The notes: generated by a model from the sequence alone, not told the origin. A stretch of DNA of 10,815 nt from Alphaproteobacteria bacterium (GCA_028869975.1 JAGWQR010000356.1:1-10815); one strand, 5' to 3'; positions 1 to 6,868 are shown, numbered from the stretch's first letter. Numbers and translations are program-made.

Positions 1-980
1 CATTTGAGTAGTTTATATCCGTTTGTTAATTTTGATTCGACACAATCGAGGATCATCCCGGCAATGTCGGTGCCGTCGAAATTCTCGATGGCGACGATGC
101 CGGTGGGGGAGGTGACGTTAATTTCGGTGAGCCATTTGCCTCCGATGACGTCGATGCCGACAAAGATCAGCCCGCGCGCCTTGAGTTCAGGACCGAGTGC
201 CGCGCAGATTTCATACTCTTGGGGTGTGAGTGCAGTCTTGTGCGCCGAGCCGCCCGCCGCCAGATTCGAGCGGATTTCACCGCTGCCGGGGATGCGGTTG
301 ATCGCGCCCGCCACCGCGCCATCGACCAGCACGATGCGCTTGTCGCCCGCCGCCACATCGGGGAGGAACGCCTGAACCATGAACGGCTCGCGCCACACTT
401 GCCCGAAAAGCTCGGTGAGTGCGGGCAGATTGCTGCCGTCGCGCCCGATCTTGAACACCGCCGACCCCGCATTGCCATGCAGCGGCTTGACCACAATATC
501 ACCATGTTCGGCTTGAAACGCACGGACATCGGCGAGCGAACGGGTAATCAACGTAGGTGGCATGAAGCGCGCATAATCGAGCACGAAAAGCTTCTCTGGG
601 GCGTTGCGCACGCTCGCCGGATCATTGACAATCAGGGTCTGGTGACGGATGCGTTCCAGCAGATGCGTGGCGGTGATATAACCCAGGTCGAACGGTGGAT
701 CCTGCCGCATGAAGATCGCGTCCACATCCGCGCCGAGATCAAGCGTCTGTGCCGCTCCAAAGTCGAAATGCGCGCCTGGATTGGCTAATTCTGGCCTCTG
801 CACGCGCACCGGATGCGCCATGCACCAGAGTCTGCCCGCCTCATACGCCAGCGTTTTGACGTCATAATGGAACAGCGCGGCCCCGCGTTTCTGTGCCGCC
901 AGCATGAGTGCAAAGGTCGAATCGCCTGCAATATTGAGGCTCTCCATCGGGTCCATCTGAAAGGCGAATTTGCGAGGCAT
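1..980 (-). CDS. gshB: Glutathione synthetase (3' end at window edge)
   Basis: ATP-grasp ligase that joins gamma-glutamylcysteine and glycine to make glutathione in the cytoplasm. Reading the minus strand from an ATG at 980 gives 326 codons with no stop before the edge. The next codon begins TG, so a TGA may lie just outside; E. coli GshB is about 315 residues, so the protein is probably all but complete. The N-terminus has the family signature QMDPMESLNIAGDSTFA (residues 8-24). Further motifs are FMRQDPPFD (90-98), VVKPLHGNAG (163-172), SNLAAGG (238-244), GLIFVGIDVIG (270-280) and the C-terminal LTEINVTSP (284-292), which belongs to the nucleotide/metal site. An in-frame ATG at 989 would add three residues; 980 was chosen because it starts directly before the first beta strand. 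Neither start has a strong Shine-Dalgarno sequence. In many alphaproteobacteria gshB follows rsmI and yraN; here a LysE gene on the other strand separates them. Confidence 0.95.
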   Translation of the reverse strand, partial: MPRKFAFQMDPMESLNIAGDSTFALMLAAQKRGAALFHYDVKTLAYEAGRLWCMAHPVRVQRPELANPGAHFDFGAAQTLDLGADVDAIFMRQDPPFDLGYITATHLLERIRHQTLIVNDPASVRNAPEKLFVLDYARFMPPTLITRSLADVRAFQAEHGDIVVKPLHGNAGSAVFKIGRDGSNLPALTELFGQVWREPFMVQAFLPDVAAGDKRIVLVDGAVAGAINRIPGSGEIRSNLAAGGSAHKTALTPQEYEICAALGPELKARGLIFVGIDVIGGKWLTEINVTSPTGIVAIENFDGTDIAGMILDCVESKLTNGYKLLK

Positions 981-1032
981 AGCGCGCATGTAGGGTGTGG
1001 CGCGCCATTTGTCACCTGCCTGAGGGGCTGCT

Positions 1033-1047
1033 ATGGCGCGCGCATGA
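1033..1047 (+). other. Possible four-codon leader frame coupled to the LysE gene
   Basis: ATG GCG CGC GCA TGA reads as a tiny frame whose stop overlaps the LysE-family start as ATGA. It has AGGGG at 1023-1027 with a five-base spacer, a good ribosome-binding distance, whereas the LysE start itself has no well-placed site. A ribosome could load here and restart at 1044. This is inference from spacing only. Confidence 0.3.
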
Positions 1048-1640
1048 ACTTCACGCCGTTGCTTGCGCTTTTGCCGCTCACGATTGTCATGTCGGTCACG
1101 CCCGGCCCGAACAACATCATGGTGATGTCGTCGGGCGTCAATTTCGGGATGCAGCGTACCTGGCCGCATATGATGGGAGTTGCAATCGGCTTCCCGCTCC
1201 TGCTCGCGGCAGTAGGGCTGGGCCTGGGGCAGGTATTCAAGGCCTATCCGCTGATACAGACACTGCTCAAGATTTTGGGGATCCTCTATCTGCTGTGGAT
1301 GGCCTGGGGACTATCGCAGGCACGGGCGCTCCACGAGCCGGATGCGCGCAAGCACCCGCTCTCGTTTTTCGAGGCGGCGCTATTCCAGTGGATCAATCCC
1401 AAGGCCTGGCTGTTTTGCATCGCACTGATGGCGGAATTCGGGGCTTATGTGGTAGCGCGTTGGCTCAACCTGGCGATGATCTGCGTTGTGGTTGGCGCCA
1501 TCAGCCTGCTCAGCGTGTTGATCTGGGGAGTGGCTGGCACGCTGATAGCGCAGAAGCTACACTCGCCGATAGCGCTGCGCCGGTTCAACTGGACGATGGC
1601 GGTGGCGCTGGTGCTCTCGCTGATCCCAATGATTCACTGA
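1044..1640 (+). CDS. LysE/RhtB-family amino-acid exporter
   Basis: Inner-membrane exporter of 198 residues, a normal length for the LysE/RhtB family, which export amino acids or related small metabolites. The substrate cannot be told from sequence. The family signature TPGPNN lies at residues 19-24 in the first hydrophobic segment and FQWINPKAW at 114-122. About six hydrophobic segments are visible, roughly at 5-28, 43-65, 70-90, 112-135, 145-170 and 182-198. The ATG at 1044 was chosen because the protein then begins at the usual point of the family; the open frame extends further upstream but without similarity to the family. A purine-rich AGGGG lies at 1023-1027, about 16 bases away, which is too far for a normal ribosome site. 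It is better placed for a four-codon frame at 1033-1047 whose TGA overlaps this ATG. The gene is divergent from gshB, and its 3' end overlaps yraN by seven bases. Confidence 0.9.
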   Translation: MNFTPLLALLPLTIVMSVTPGPNNIMVMSSGVNFGMQRTWPHMMGVAIGFPLLLAAVGLGLGQVFKAYPLIQTLLKILGILYLLWMAWGLSQARALHEPDARKHPLSFFEAALFQWINPKAWLFCIALMAEFGAYVVARWLNLAMICVVVGAISLLSVLIWGVAGTLIAQKLHSPIALRRFNWTMAVALVLSLIPMIH

Positions 1641-1990
1641 GTTTCCATCCAGACATTCTTCAAGTGGCGTGGCCATGCGCCGGGCGCAATCAGGATCACG
1701 TCGATGCGGATCGATTCGCTGGCGCGCGCATATTTGTGCACAAGGGCCTGCGCGGCAGCGGCGACGCGACGCAAGCGGTAAGCATCAATCGCCGTGTCGA
1801 GATCGGCTGCATTTTTACGGGTCTTGACCTCAATAAATGCCAAAGTCCGCCCGCGCCGTGCAATAATATCTACTTCCCCCTGCGCAACACGCACACGCTG
1901 CCCGACGATGCGCCAGCCCTTCAGGCGCAACCACAAAGCCGCGCGTCGCTCACCCCAATGGCCGCGCTGTTCGGCCATTTTTCGGGTCAT
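1634..1990 (-). CDS. yraN: YraN / UPF0102 family endonuclease-like protein
   Basis: Small 118-residue protein of the UPF0102 family, whose fold resembles Holliday-junction-resolvase-type nucleases; its cellular role is not settled. The visible core is the D-ExK type motif: GEVD at 38-41 (E39, D41) followed by AFIEVKTR at 51-58 (E54, K56). The helix with GERRAALWL (13-21) is also typical. The ATG at 1990 overlaps the rsmI stop as ATGA, which suggests translational coupling and one transcript with rsmI. A second Met at residue 5 (position 1978) is a possible alternative start. The 3' end overlaps the convergent LysE gene by seven bases, leaving no room for a separate terminator. Confidence 0.92.
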   Translation of the reverse strand: MTRKMAEQRGHWGERRAALWLRLKGWRIVGQRVRVAQGEVDIIARRGRTLAFIEVKTRKNAADLDTAIDAYRLRRVAAAAQALVHKYARASESIRIDVILIAPGAWPRHLKNVWMETQ

Positions 1991-2820
1991 GCTTTCAGGG
2001 CCAAAGCGCGGGCATAGAGGGATTTGCGATTGACGCCGGTATTGCGCGCGACCTGCGCCGCAGCCTGCGCCGGGGAGAGACTGTGCAGAGCTTCGCGCAG
2101 TGCGGTATCAATCTCGCTGTCGGATAGCACTGGCGTTTCATCATCCGGCGCGACAATAACGACAATTTCGCCCTTGGGTGGTCTGGTTGTGAAATGCGCG
2201 ATCAAGTCCGAGAGACGTCCCGGCACCACCTCTTCATGGATCTTGGTCAATTCGCGTGCCACAACTGCCTCGCGATCCCCCAATTCCGCGCGCAGGGCAT
2301 CCAGCATCGCAACCAGGCGCGGTGCCGACTCATAAAAGACCAGCGTAGCTTCAACGGCTGCCAGCTCAGCAATAGCCGTTGCTCGAGCGCCGGCTCTGTT
2401 AGGCAGAAAACCGGCAAACAGGAAACGGTCGGTCGGCAATCCTGCAACCGACAGCGCCGCCACTGCCGCGCACGGCCCCGGAATGGTGATGACCTGATGC
2501 CCTGCCGCACGCGTATCGCGCACCAATTTGTAACCGGGATCGGAAATGAGCGGCGTGCCGGCATCCGAAACCAGTGCCACCGCACCTTGGGCGATCCGGG
2601 TCAGCAGTGCAGGCCGCACCAGTTCGGCATTATGGTCATGATAGGCGAGCATCGGCTTTTTAAGCCCGAGATGGCGCAAAAGCTTGGCGGTGACGCGCGT
2701 ATCTTCGGCCGCGATCACATCAACCTGCTCAAGAATGCGGGCGGCGCGCCAACTTATATCTCCTAGATTGCCGATTGGCGTGGCTATGATATATAGGCCG
2801 GGTTTCAGGTTTTGCGTCAT
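1987..2820 (-). CDS. rsmI: 16S rRNA (cytidine(1402)-2'-O)-methyltransferase
   Basis: SAM-dependent methyltransferase of the tetrapyrrole-methylase fold that 2'-O-methylates C1402 in the decoding centre of 16S rRNA. The 277-residue product carries the RsmI series of motifs: ATPIGNLGD (13-21), AEDTR (38-42), then SDAGTPLISDPG, IPGPCAAVAAL, FYESAPRL, ARELTKIHEE and KGEIVVIV. After these comes a C-terminal helical segment ending SLYARALALKA, which fits the helix-turn-helix tail of the family. Two in-frame ATGs are possible, at 2820 and at 2835; the latter adds MTTPL. Neither has a clear Shine-Dalgarno. The shorter form was chosen because it begins nearest to the conserved core. Upstream the gene abuts the divergent lipoprotein gene with no intergenic space, so its promoter must lie inside that gene. 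It overlaps yraN by ATGA. Confidence 0.95.
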   Translation of the reverse strand: MTQNLKPGLYIIATPIGNLGDISWRAARILEQVDVIAAEDTRVTAKLLRHLGLKKPMLAYHDHNAELVRPALLTRIAQGAVALVSDAGTPLISDPGYKLVRDTRAAGHQVITIPGPCAAVAALSVAGLPTDRFLFAGFLPNRAGARATAIAELAAVEATLVFYESAPRLVAMLDALRAELGDREAVVARELTKIHEEVVPGRLSDLIAHFTTRPPKGEIVVIVAPDDETPVLSDSEIDTALREALHSLSPAQAAAQVARNTGVNRKSLYARALALKA

Positions 2821-2828
2821 AAGGGGAG
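2821..2828 (+). promoter_or_regulatory. Ribosome-binding site of the Lpo-like gene
   Basis: AAGGGGAG ends five bases before the ATG at 2834 and decides that start over the later ATG at 2867. It lies within the 5' coding region of rsmI if rsmI starts at 2835, or just upstream of it if rsmI starts at 2820. Confidence 0.75.
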
Positions 2829-2833
2829 TGGTC

Positions 2834-4027
2834 ATGGTATATGCGGCGGGCGTCAAGCAGAATGTGATGCGTAGATCCGCATTCGTGCGCCGGGGCGTGG
2901 TCATCATCGGTCTGCTTTTGGCCGGTTGTTCGTCCGTTGTGCCCAAATCCGCACCGCCACCGGTTGTACAGGCACCGCCCGTTGTGCAGGCGCCGCCACC
3001 GGTATCCAACGAATTGCCCCAGGATGTTGATCGTCACCGTATAGCGCTGCTGGTACCGACCACAGGCCCATATGCGGGGCTGGGTGCGTCGATTGCAAAT
3101 GCCGCTGATCTGGCGATTATCCAGACGAGTAACAAGCGATTGCGCGTGACGAAATATGATACCGGAGCAGGCGCAGTGGCCGCAGCACAACATGCGATTG
3201 CTGATGGCAACCAGCTTATTCTGGGGCCGCTGCTGGGCAATGATGCGCGTGAAATTGCCCCACTCGCGCGATCTGCGCATATCCCTATTATCAGTTTCAC
3301 TAATGATGCTACGGTTGCCGGTGACGGCGTGTGGGTGATGGGCTTTCTGCCGCAACAGGCGATTGCCCGTGTTGTGAACTATGCGCATGCCCATGGTGCC
3401 CATAATTTTGCAGGTTTGATACCCAATGGCGTCTATGGTGAACGCGCGGGTGCGGCGCTGCTTAAAACGACGCGTGAAGAGGGGTGGCCGGTGGTCTCGA
3501 TGCAGACGTATAGTCCATCCCCCGCTTCAATGTCTGCTGCGGTATCGCGACTCAACAAGGCCGGGCATTATGATGCTGTCCTGATCGCGGATTCTGTTCG
3601 TGACTCAAGGCTTCTGGGGCCCTTTGTCAAGCATGGCTCCGCAGCCCGCATCCTTGGCACCGAATTATGGAATGACCGCAGCATTGCATCAAGCCCAGCA
3701 CTGACGGGCGCCTGGTTCGCCAGCGTGTCCGATGGCGTTTATAATCAGTGGGTTGCCAGCTATCGCAGCAATTACGGCAAAGCACCGCCGCGTATCGCCA
3801 GCCTGGGGTATGACGCTGTGTTGCTTGTGACCCGCATCGCGAATAGCTGGCATGGCAAGGGAGCGTTTCCGGTGCAGAAACTGGTTGATAAATCAGGATT
3901 TTCGGGCCTGGACGGGGCGTTCCGCTTCCTGCCTGACGGACTTTCAGAGCGGGCGTTGCAAGTCAACCAGATTAGCCCTACGGGCATCAGGGTTGTATCG
4001 CCAGCCCCGGCGAGCCTGGGAAATTAA
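2834..4027 (+). CDS. Penicillin-binding protein activator (LpoA-like lipoprotein)
   Basis: Predicted outer-membrane lipoprotein of 397 residues. The N-terminus has basic residues (R13 R14, R19 R20), a hydrophobic stretch (21-30) and the lipobox LAGC with C32 as the lipidated cysteine; S33 at +2 favours release to the outer membrane. A proline-rich linker with PPVVQA repeats (41-57) follows. The rest, from about residue 63 (RIALLVPTTGPYAGLG) to the end, is a type-1 periplasmic-binding-protein fold. E. coli LpoA, which activates PBP1a, also has an N-terminal TPR domain; this protein has only the C-terminal part, as is common outside gammaproteobacteria. Activation of a peptidoglycan synthase is therefore inferred from family and location, and a ligand-binding role is possible. 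The start at 2834 is supported by AAGGGGAG at 2821-2828. An internal ATG at 2867 would still leave a signal peptide. It is head to head with rsmI, as in E. coli. Confidence 0.85.
   Translation: MVYAAGVKQNVMRRSAFVRRGVVIIGLLLAGCSSVVPKSAPPPVVQAPPVVQAPPPVSNELPQDVDRHRIALLVPTTGPYAGLGASIANAADLAIIQTSNKRLRVTKYDTGAGAVAAAQHAIADGNQLILGPLLGNDAREIAPLARSAHIPIISFTNDATVAGDGVWVMGFLPQQAIARVVNYAHAHGAHNFAGLIPNGVYGERAGAALLKTTREEGWPVVSMQTYSPSPASMSAAVSRLNKAGHYDAVLIADSVRDSRLLGPFVKHGSAARILGTELWNDRSIASSPALTGAWFASVSDGVYNQWVASYRSNYGKAPPRIASLGYDAVLLVTRIANSWHGKGAFPVQKLVDKSGFSGLDGAFRFLPDGLSERALQVNQISPTGIRVVSPAPASLGN
2954..3004 (+). repeat. Imperfect tandem repeat encoding PPVVQA linker
   Basis: Codons for residues 41-57 of the Lpo-like lipoprotein form an imperfect tandem repeat with units PPPVVQA, PPVVQA and PPPV. 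It is a proline-rich tether between the lipidated cysteine and the globular domain, likely to span part of the periplasm. Such repeats can vary in copy number between strains. Confidence 0.7.
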
Positions 4028-4053
4028 TCGCTTCATTTCGGAATGGATGGCAT

Positions 4054-5049
4054 ATGCAGAACCAGCAGATCATTTTTGCCTCGCGCCCGACCGGCGCAGT
4101 AGAGTCTGGCAATTTTGCGCTGGTAGAGCGCCCTTTGGTGCCACTGGGCGATGGCGAGGTGCGGGTGCGTAACCTCTATCTCTCGCTCGATCCTTACATG
4201 CGCGGGCGGATGAGCGATGCCAAATCATACGCCGATCCGCAACCGTTGGGTGAAGTGATGATGGGCGGCACGGTTGGAGAAGTGATCGAGTCGAACAGCG
4301 CCAGATTCGCTGTCGGCGACAAGGTGCTTGCGATGGGCGGCTGGCAGCTTTACGCGACGCAGAACGAAAAGCTGCTGCAAAAGGTTGATGACACGCATAT
4401 CCCGTTGTCCGCCTTTCTTGGCCCGGTCGGGATGCCGGGTGTCACCGCCTGGTATGGCCTCAACATGATTTGTGCGCCAAAAGAGGGCGAAACGGTGGTC
4501 GTCAGCTCGGCGAGCGGGGCGGTTGGCAGCGTGGTCGGGCAGCTTGCAAAAGCGAAGGGCTGCTTCGTGGTCGGTATTGCAGGCGGCGCAGACAAATGTG
4601 CGCATGTCGTCAACGATCTCGGTTTTGATGCCTGCATTGATTATAAGGCTGGCAATTTAAGAGACAGTTTTAAGACTGCGCTGGGCACCAAACGCATCGA
4701 CGCCTATTTTGATAATGTCGGCGGTGAAATTCTTGAAACCGTTCTGGGCCGGATGAATGCCTTTGGTCGGCTGGCGCTGTGCGGGATGATCGCGGGCTAT
4801 GACGGCGAACCCATCCCGATCAAGAACCCGATCGCGCTGCTGGTTAATCGGGTCAGGCTGCAGGGCTTCATCGTCACCGATCATATGGAGCATTGGCCCA
4901 AGGCGATGGCTGAACTGGGCGAGGTGGTGGCATCGGGTACGCTCAAATATCATGAGACGATTGCCCAAGGCCTTGCCAGTGCGCCGGAGGCGTTTGTCGG
5001 GTTGCTCAAGGGCAAAAATCTCGGCAAACAACTTGTGAAACTCAGCTGA
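4054..5049 (+). CDS. NADP-dependent MDR-family oxidoreductase (CurA/PTGR-like)
   Basis: Cytoplasmic zinc-independent medium-chain dehydrogenase/reductase of 331 residues, related to bacterial CurA/YncB and to leukotriene B4 12-hydroxydehydrogenase / prostaglandin reductase. These enzymes reduce the activated double bond of alpha,beta-unsaturated aldehydes and ketones with NADPH. Visible motifs are LSLDPYMRGRM (43-53), typical of this subgroup, MGGTVGEVI (70-78), GMPGVTAWYGL (126-136) and the Rossmann loop SASGAVGSVVGQLAK (152-166). These are followed by VVGIAGGADKC (172-182), where the basic K181 fits NADP binding. No cysteine/histidine zinc set is seen. The natural substrate is not deducible. 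The start lies 26 bases after the Lpo-like gene and may be cotranscribed with it; the sequence GGATGG just upstream is a weak ribosome site. It is convergent with the alkA-type gene, with 16 bases between the stops. Confidence 0.92.
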   Translation: MQNQQIIFASRPTGAVESGNFALVERPLVPLGDGEVRVRNLYLSLDPYMRGRMSDAKSYADPQPLGEVMMGGTVGEVIESNSARFAVGDKVLAMGGWQLYATQNEKLLQKVDDTHIPLSAFLGPVGMPGVTAWYGLNMICAPKEGETVVVSSASGAVGSVVGQLAKAKGCFVVGIAGGADKCAHVVNDLGFDACIDYKAGNLRDSFKTALGTKRIDAYFDNVGGEILETVLGRMNAFGRLALCGMIAGYDGEPIPIKNPIALLVNRVRLQGFIVTDHMEHWPKAMAELGEVVASGTLKYHETIAQGLASAPEAFVGLLKGKNLGKQLVKLS

Positions 5050-5065
5050 ACGGCGCACGCGCTCC

Positions 5066-5698
5066 CTAAATCACCACTGTCTTGTAATGGTGCCAGGCGA
5101 AGATGGCAGCAGCGCCGCGATATGGCCGCCACGCTTCGCCAATATTGCGCACCTGTTTTTCCTTCGGGCGTTCGCCCAGCGCCATTATCGCGCCGACGCT
5201 GATCTGCACCGCAAGATCACCCGCCGGCCAGATGTCGCGACGCCCTTCTGCGAATAGCAGGTAAATCTCCGCCGACCAGCGGCCAATGCCCTTGACCGCG
5301 CTTAGTAACGCAATCGCCTCCTCATCATCAGCGGGGAGCGTATCGAGTGGAAGCGCGCCACCATGCACGCGCTCAGCGAGCGAGCGCACATAGCTTTGTT
5401 TCTGGCGTGACAGGCCACATGCACGCAAATCTTCATCTTTTACATTAATTACGCTGCCCGGATCGGCAAGATTACCCAATTGATCTTCAAGTTTCCTCCA
5501 GATTGCATCGGCAGCCTTGAAGCTGACCTGCTGACCGATGATTGTGCGGAACAGCGTCTCATAGCCACGCGCCCGTCCGCGCGGTTCGGGATAACCGCTG
5601 GCTGTCAACGCTGCGCGAAAACGCGGCTCATGGGCTGCCAGCGCATCGAGATCCGCTTTCAAATCATTGGCCGATATTGCCACATCACCGCCTTGCAT
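5066..5698 (-). CDS. DNA-3-methyladenine glycosylase II (AlkA-type)
   Basis: Base-excision-repair glycosylase of the HhH-GPD superfamily, 210 residues, which removes alkylated purines such as 3-methyladenine from DNA. The sequence shows LFRTIIGQQVSFKAADAIW (49-67) in the first helical domain. The helix-hairpin-helix LSAVKGIGRWSAE is at 132-144, followed by the Gly/Pro-rich loop and catalytic aspartate D161 in WPAGDLAVQ (157-165). No C-terminal iron-sulphur cysteines are present, which argues against MutY or endonuclease III. It lacks the extra N-terminal domain of E. coli AlkA (282 residues) and matches the shorter alphaproteobacterial form. The ATG at 5698 is the first in frame; no strong ribosome site precedes it. 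It is divergent from the ferredoxin gene, with 58 bases between the starts that must hold both promoters. No Ada-type regulator is visible in the window. Confidence 0.92.
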   Translation of the reverse strand: MQGGDVAISANDLKADLDALAAHEPRFRAALTASGYPEPRGRARGYETLFRTIIGQQVSFKAADAIWRKLEDQLGNLADPGSVINVKDEDLRACGLSRQKQSYVRSLAERVHGGALPLDTLPADDEEAIALLSAVKGIGRWSAEIYLLFAEGRRDIWPAGDLAVQISVGAIMALGERPKEKQVRNIGEAWRPYRGAAAIFAWHHYKTVVI

Positions 5699-5741
5699 TC
5701 ATATCTGATTGGAGACATAGCGCGCACGATACAGCTTTCGC

Positions 5742-5751
5742 AAGGGAAGGA
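5742..5751 (+). promoter_or_regulatory. Strong ribosome-binding site of the ferredoxin gene
   Basis: AAGGGAAGGA ends five bases before the ATG at 5757. It is one of the best Shine-Dalgarno matches in the window and suggests well-translated ferredoxin. Confidence 0.75.
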
Positions 5752-5756
5752 TTAAT

Positions 5757-6074
5757 ATGGCCAAGCTCATCATCGTAACGCGGGACGGCACCGAAAAGGA
5801 AGTTGAGGCAAAAGTCGGCCTGTCGGTGATGGAAAATATCCGTGACAACGGCTTTGATGAGCTGCTGGCGCTGTGCGGTGGTTGCTGCTCGTGTGCGACC
5901 TGCCATGTCCATGTTGATCCCGCTTTTGCGGACAAGCTGCCCAAGATGAGTGAAGATGAGAATGACCTGCTCGATTCATCGGACCACCGGGATGCGCAAT
6001 CACGCCTGTCGTGCCAGCTTCATTTCACAGATGCGCTGAATGGCCTGAAAGTCCGGATCGCCGAGGAAGATTAG
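5757..6074 (+). CDS. [2Fe-2S] ferredoxin, adrenodoxin/putidaredoxin type
   Basis: Small soluble electron carrier of 105 residues. The cluster ligands follow the adrenodoxin/putidaredoxin pattern: C40, C46 and C49 (C-x5-C-x2-C) with C86 in RLSCQLHF, 36 residues later. The acidic helix MSEDENDLLD (64-73) is the usual docking surface for reductase and P450 or Isc partners. Two extra cysteines, C43 and C44, fall inside the cluster loop (CGGCCSCATC). Members of this family serve either the Isc iron-sulphur assembly pathway or cytochrome P450 systems. No isc genes, reductase or P450 lie nearby, so the partner is unknown. Its TAG stop overlaps the rlmB stop on the other strand. The start is fixed by the strong ribosome site upstream. 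Confidence 0.95.
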   Translation: MAKLIIVTRDGTEKEVEAKVGLSVMENIRDNGFDELLALCGGCCSCATCHVHVDPAFADKLPKMSEDENDLLDSSDHRDAQSRLSCQLHFTDALNGLKVRIAEED

Positions 6075-6802
6075 GCACTGCTCGCGGCATAAAGCGCAAT
6101 CGCCGCCGCATTGCTGACATTGAGGCTCTCGACCTTGGCGGACATCGGCAGCCGTGCCACCTGATCGCAGTGCGCGATGGTGTTTTGGCGCAAACCTTCG
6201 CCCTCCGCCCCCAGCACGAGCGCCACGCGCGGCGCGCCCAGCGCTTCTGATAGCGTGACATTGGCCCCGCCATCGAGCCCGATCCGCCAGAATTCGGCCT
6301 GTGCGATTTCTTCAAGCGCCCGTGCCAGATTCGTCACACGCACCCATGGGACAATTTCGAGCGCGCCCGATGCGGATCGCGCCAGCACCCCCGATTCGGG
6401 TGGCGCATGGCGATCCTGCGTGACGATACCAAGCGCATCGAACGCCGCCGCCGAGCGCAGAATCGCGCCTACATTGTGCGGATCGGTCACCTGATCGAGC
6501 ACGAGCAGAGTGGCGCGCGCGGGTGCTTCAGCCAGCACATCACCCAGCCAGACATCGGGCAGCGGATCGCATTCGATGACAATGCCTTGATGCGGCGCAT
6601 CGCGCGGCACCAGTCGGCCCAGATCAGCCGCCTCGGCATAGCGCACCGGCACCTGGTGCGGCAGGTCATACTCGCCGAGCGCGGCGCGCGACCCCAATAT
6701 CTGCGTAATCCGCCGTTCGGGGTTGGCCAGTGCTGCCATGACGGCATGTTTCCCCCAGATGCGCAGGCGCTGTTTGGGGGCGGGACGATGATCGCGGCTC
6801 AT
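6071..6802 (-). CDS. rlmB: 23S rRNA (guanosine-2'-O-)-methyltransferase RlmB-like (SpoU/TrmH family)
   Basis: SPOUT-class methyltransferase that 2'-O-methylates a guanosine of 23S rRNA (Gm2251 in E. coli). With the ATG at 6802 the product is 243 residues, the same length as E. coli RlmB. A frame extension to a TTG at 6844 is possible but not needed. The N-terminal RNA-binding substrate domain begins IWGKHAVMAAL (15-25). The three SpoU motifs are clear: LDQVTDPHNVGAILRSA (102-118), LVLGAEGEGL (195-204) and SLNVSNAAAIALY (226-238), which form the knotted SAM site. A related tRNA or other rRNA 2'-O-methyltransferase specificity cannot be excluded from motifs alone. It lies 59 bases after the DUF885 gene on the same strand, and its TAA stop shares bases with the stop of the convergent ferredoxin gene. 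Confidence 0.9.
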   Translation of the reverse strand: MSRDHRPAPKQRLRIWGKHAVMAALANPERRITQILGSRAALGEYDLPHQVPVRYAEAADLGRLVPRDAPHQGIVIECDPLPDVWLGDVLAEAPARATLLVLDQVTDPHNVGAILRSAAAFDALGIVTQDRHAPPESGVLARSASGALEIVPWVRVTNLARALEEIAQAEFWRIGLDGGANVTLSEALGAPRVALVLGAEGEGLRQNTIAHCDQVARLPMSAKVESLNVSNAAAIALYAASSA

Positions 6803-6845
6803 CGCACGCCCATGTTCGGATTTTTCCCGGTGCGCAAGCGCCAAT

Positions 6846-6868
6846 CGGCTGACAAAAATGCTCAGCCG
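6846..6868. other. Perfect 7-bp inverted repeat at the DUF885 stop codon
   Basis: CGGCTGA and TCAGCCG form a perfect stem around a nine-base loop. The right arm contains the TGA stop of the DUF885 gene. There is no U-tract after the stem on either strand, so it is not a standard intrinsic terminator. It could be an RNA 3'-end stabiliser or an attenuator before rlmB, or chance. Confidence 0.35.

Noticed and set aside
167..529. Minus-strand open frame of 120 codons within gshB
   Set aside because: It is a shifted reading of gshB; the true frame carries all glutathione synthetase motifs.
1000..1007. Palindrome GGCGCGCC between gshB and the LysE gene
   Set aside because: Self-complementary GC strings are frequent in this composition, and no operator-like spacing or repeat supports a binding site.
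995..2017. Plus-strand open frame of 340 codons across the LysE and yraN genes
   Set aside because: It overlaps two recognisable genes in other frames and its translation matches no family pattern; it is open only because of high GC.
6803..6844. Longer rlmB from a TTG at 6844
   Set aside because: It adds 14 residues without conserved content, and the ATG at 6802 gives the usual 243-residue protein.
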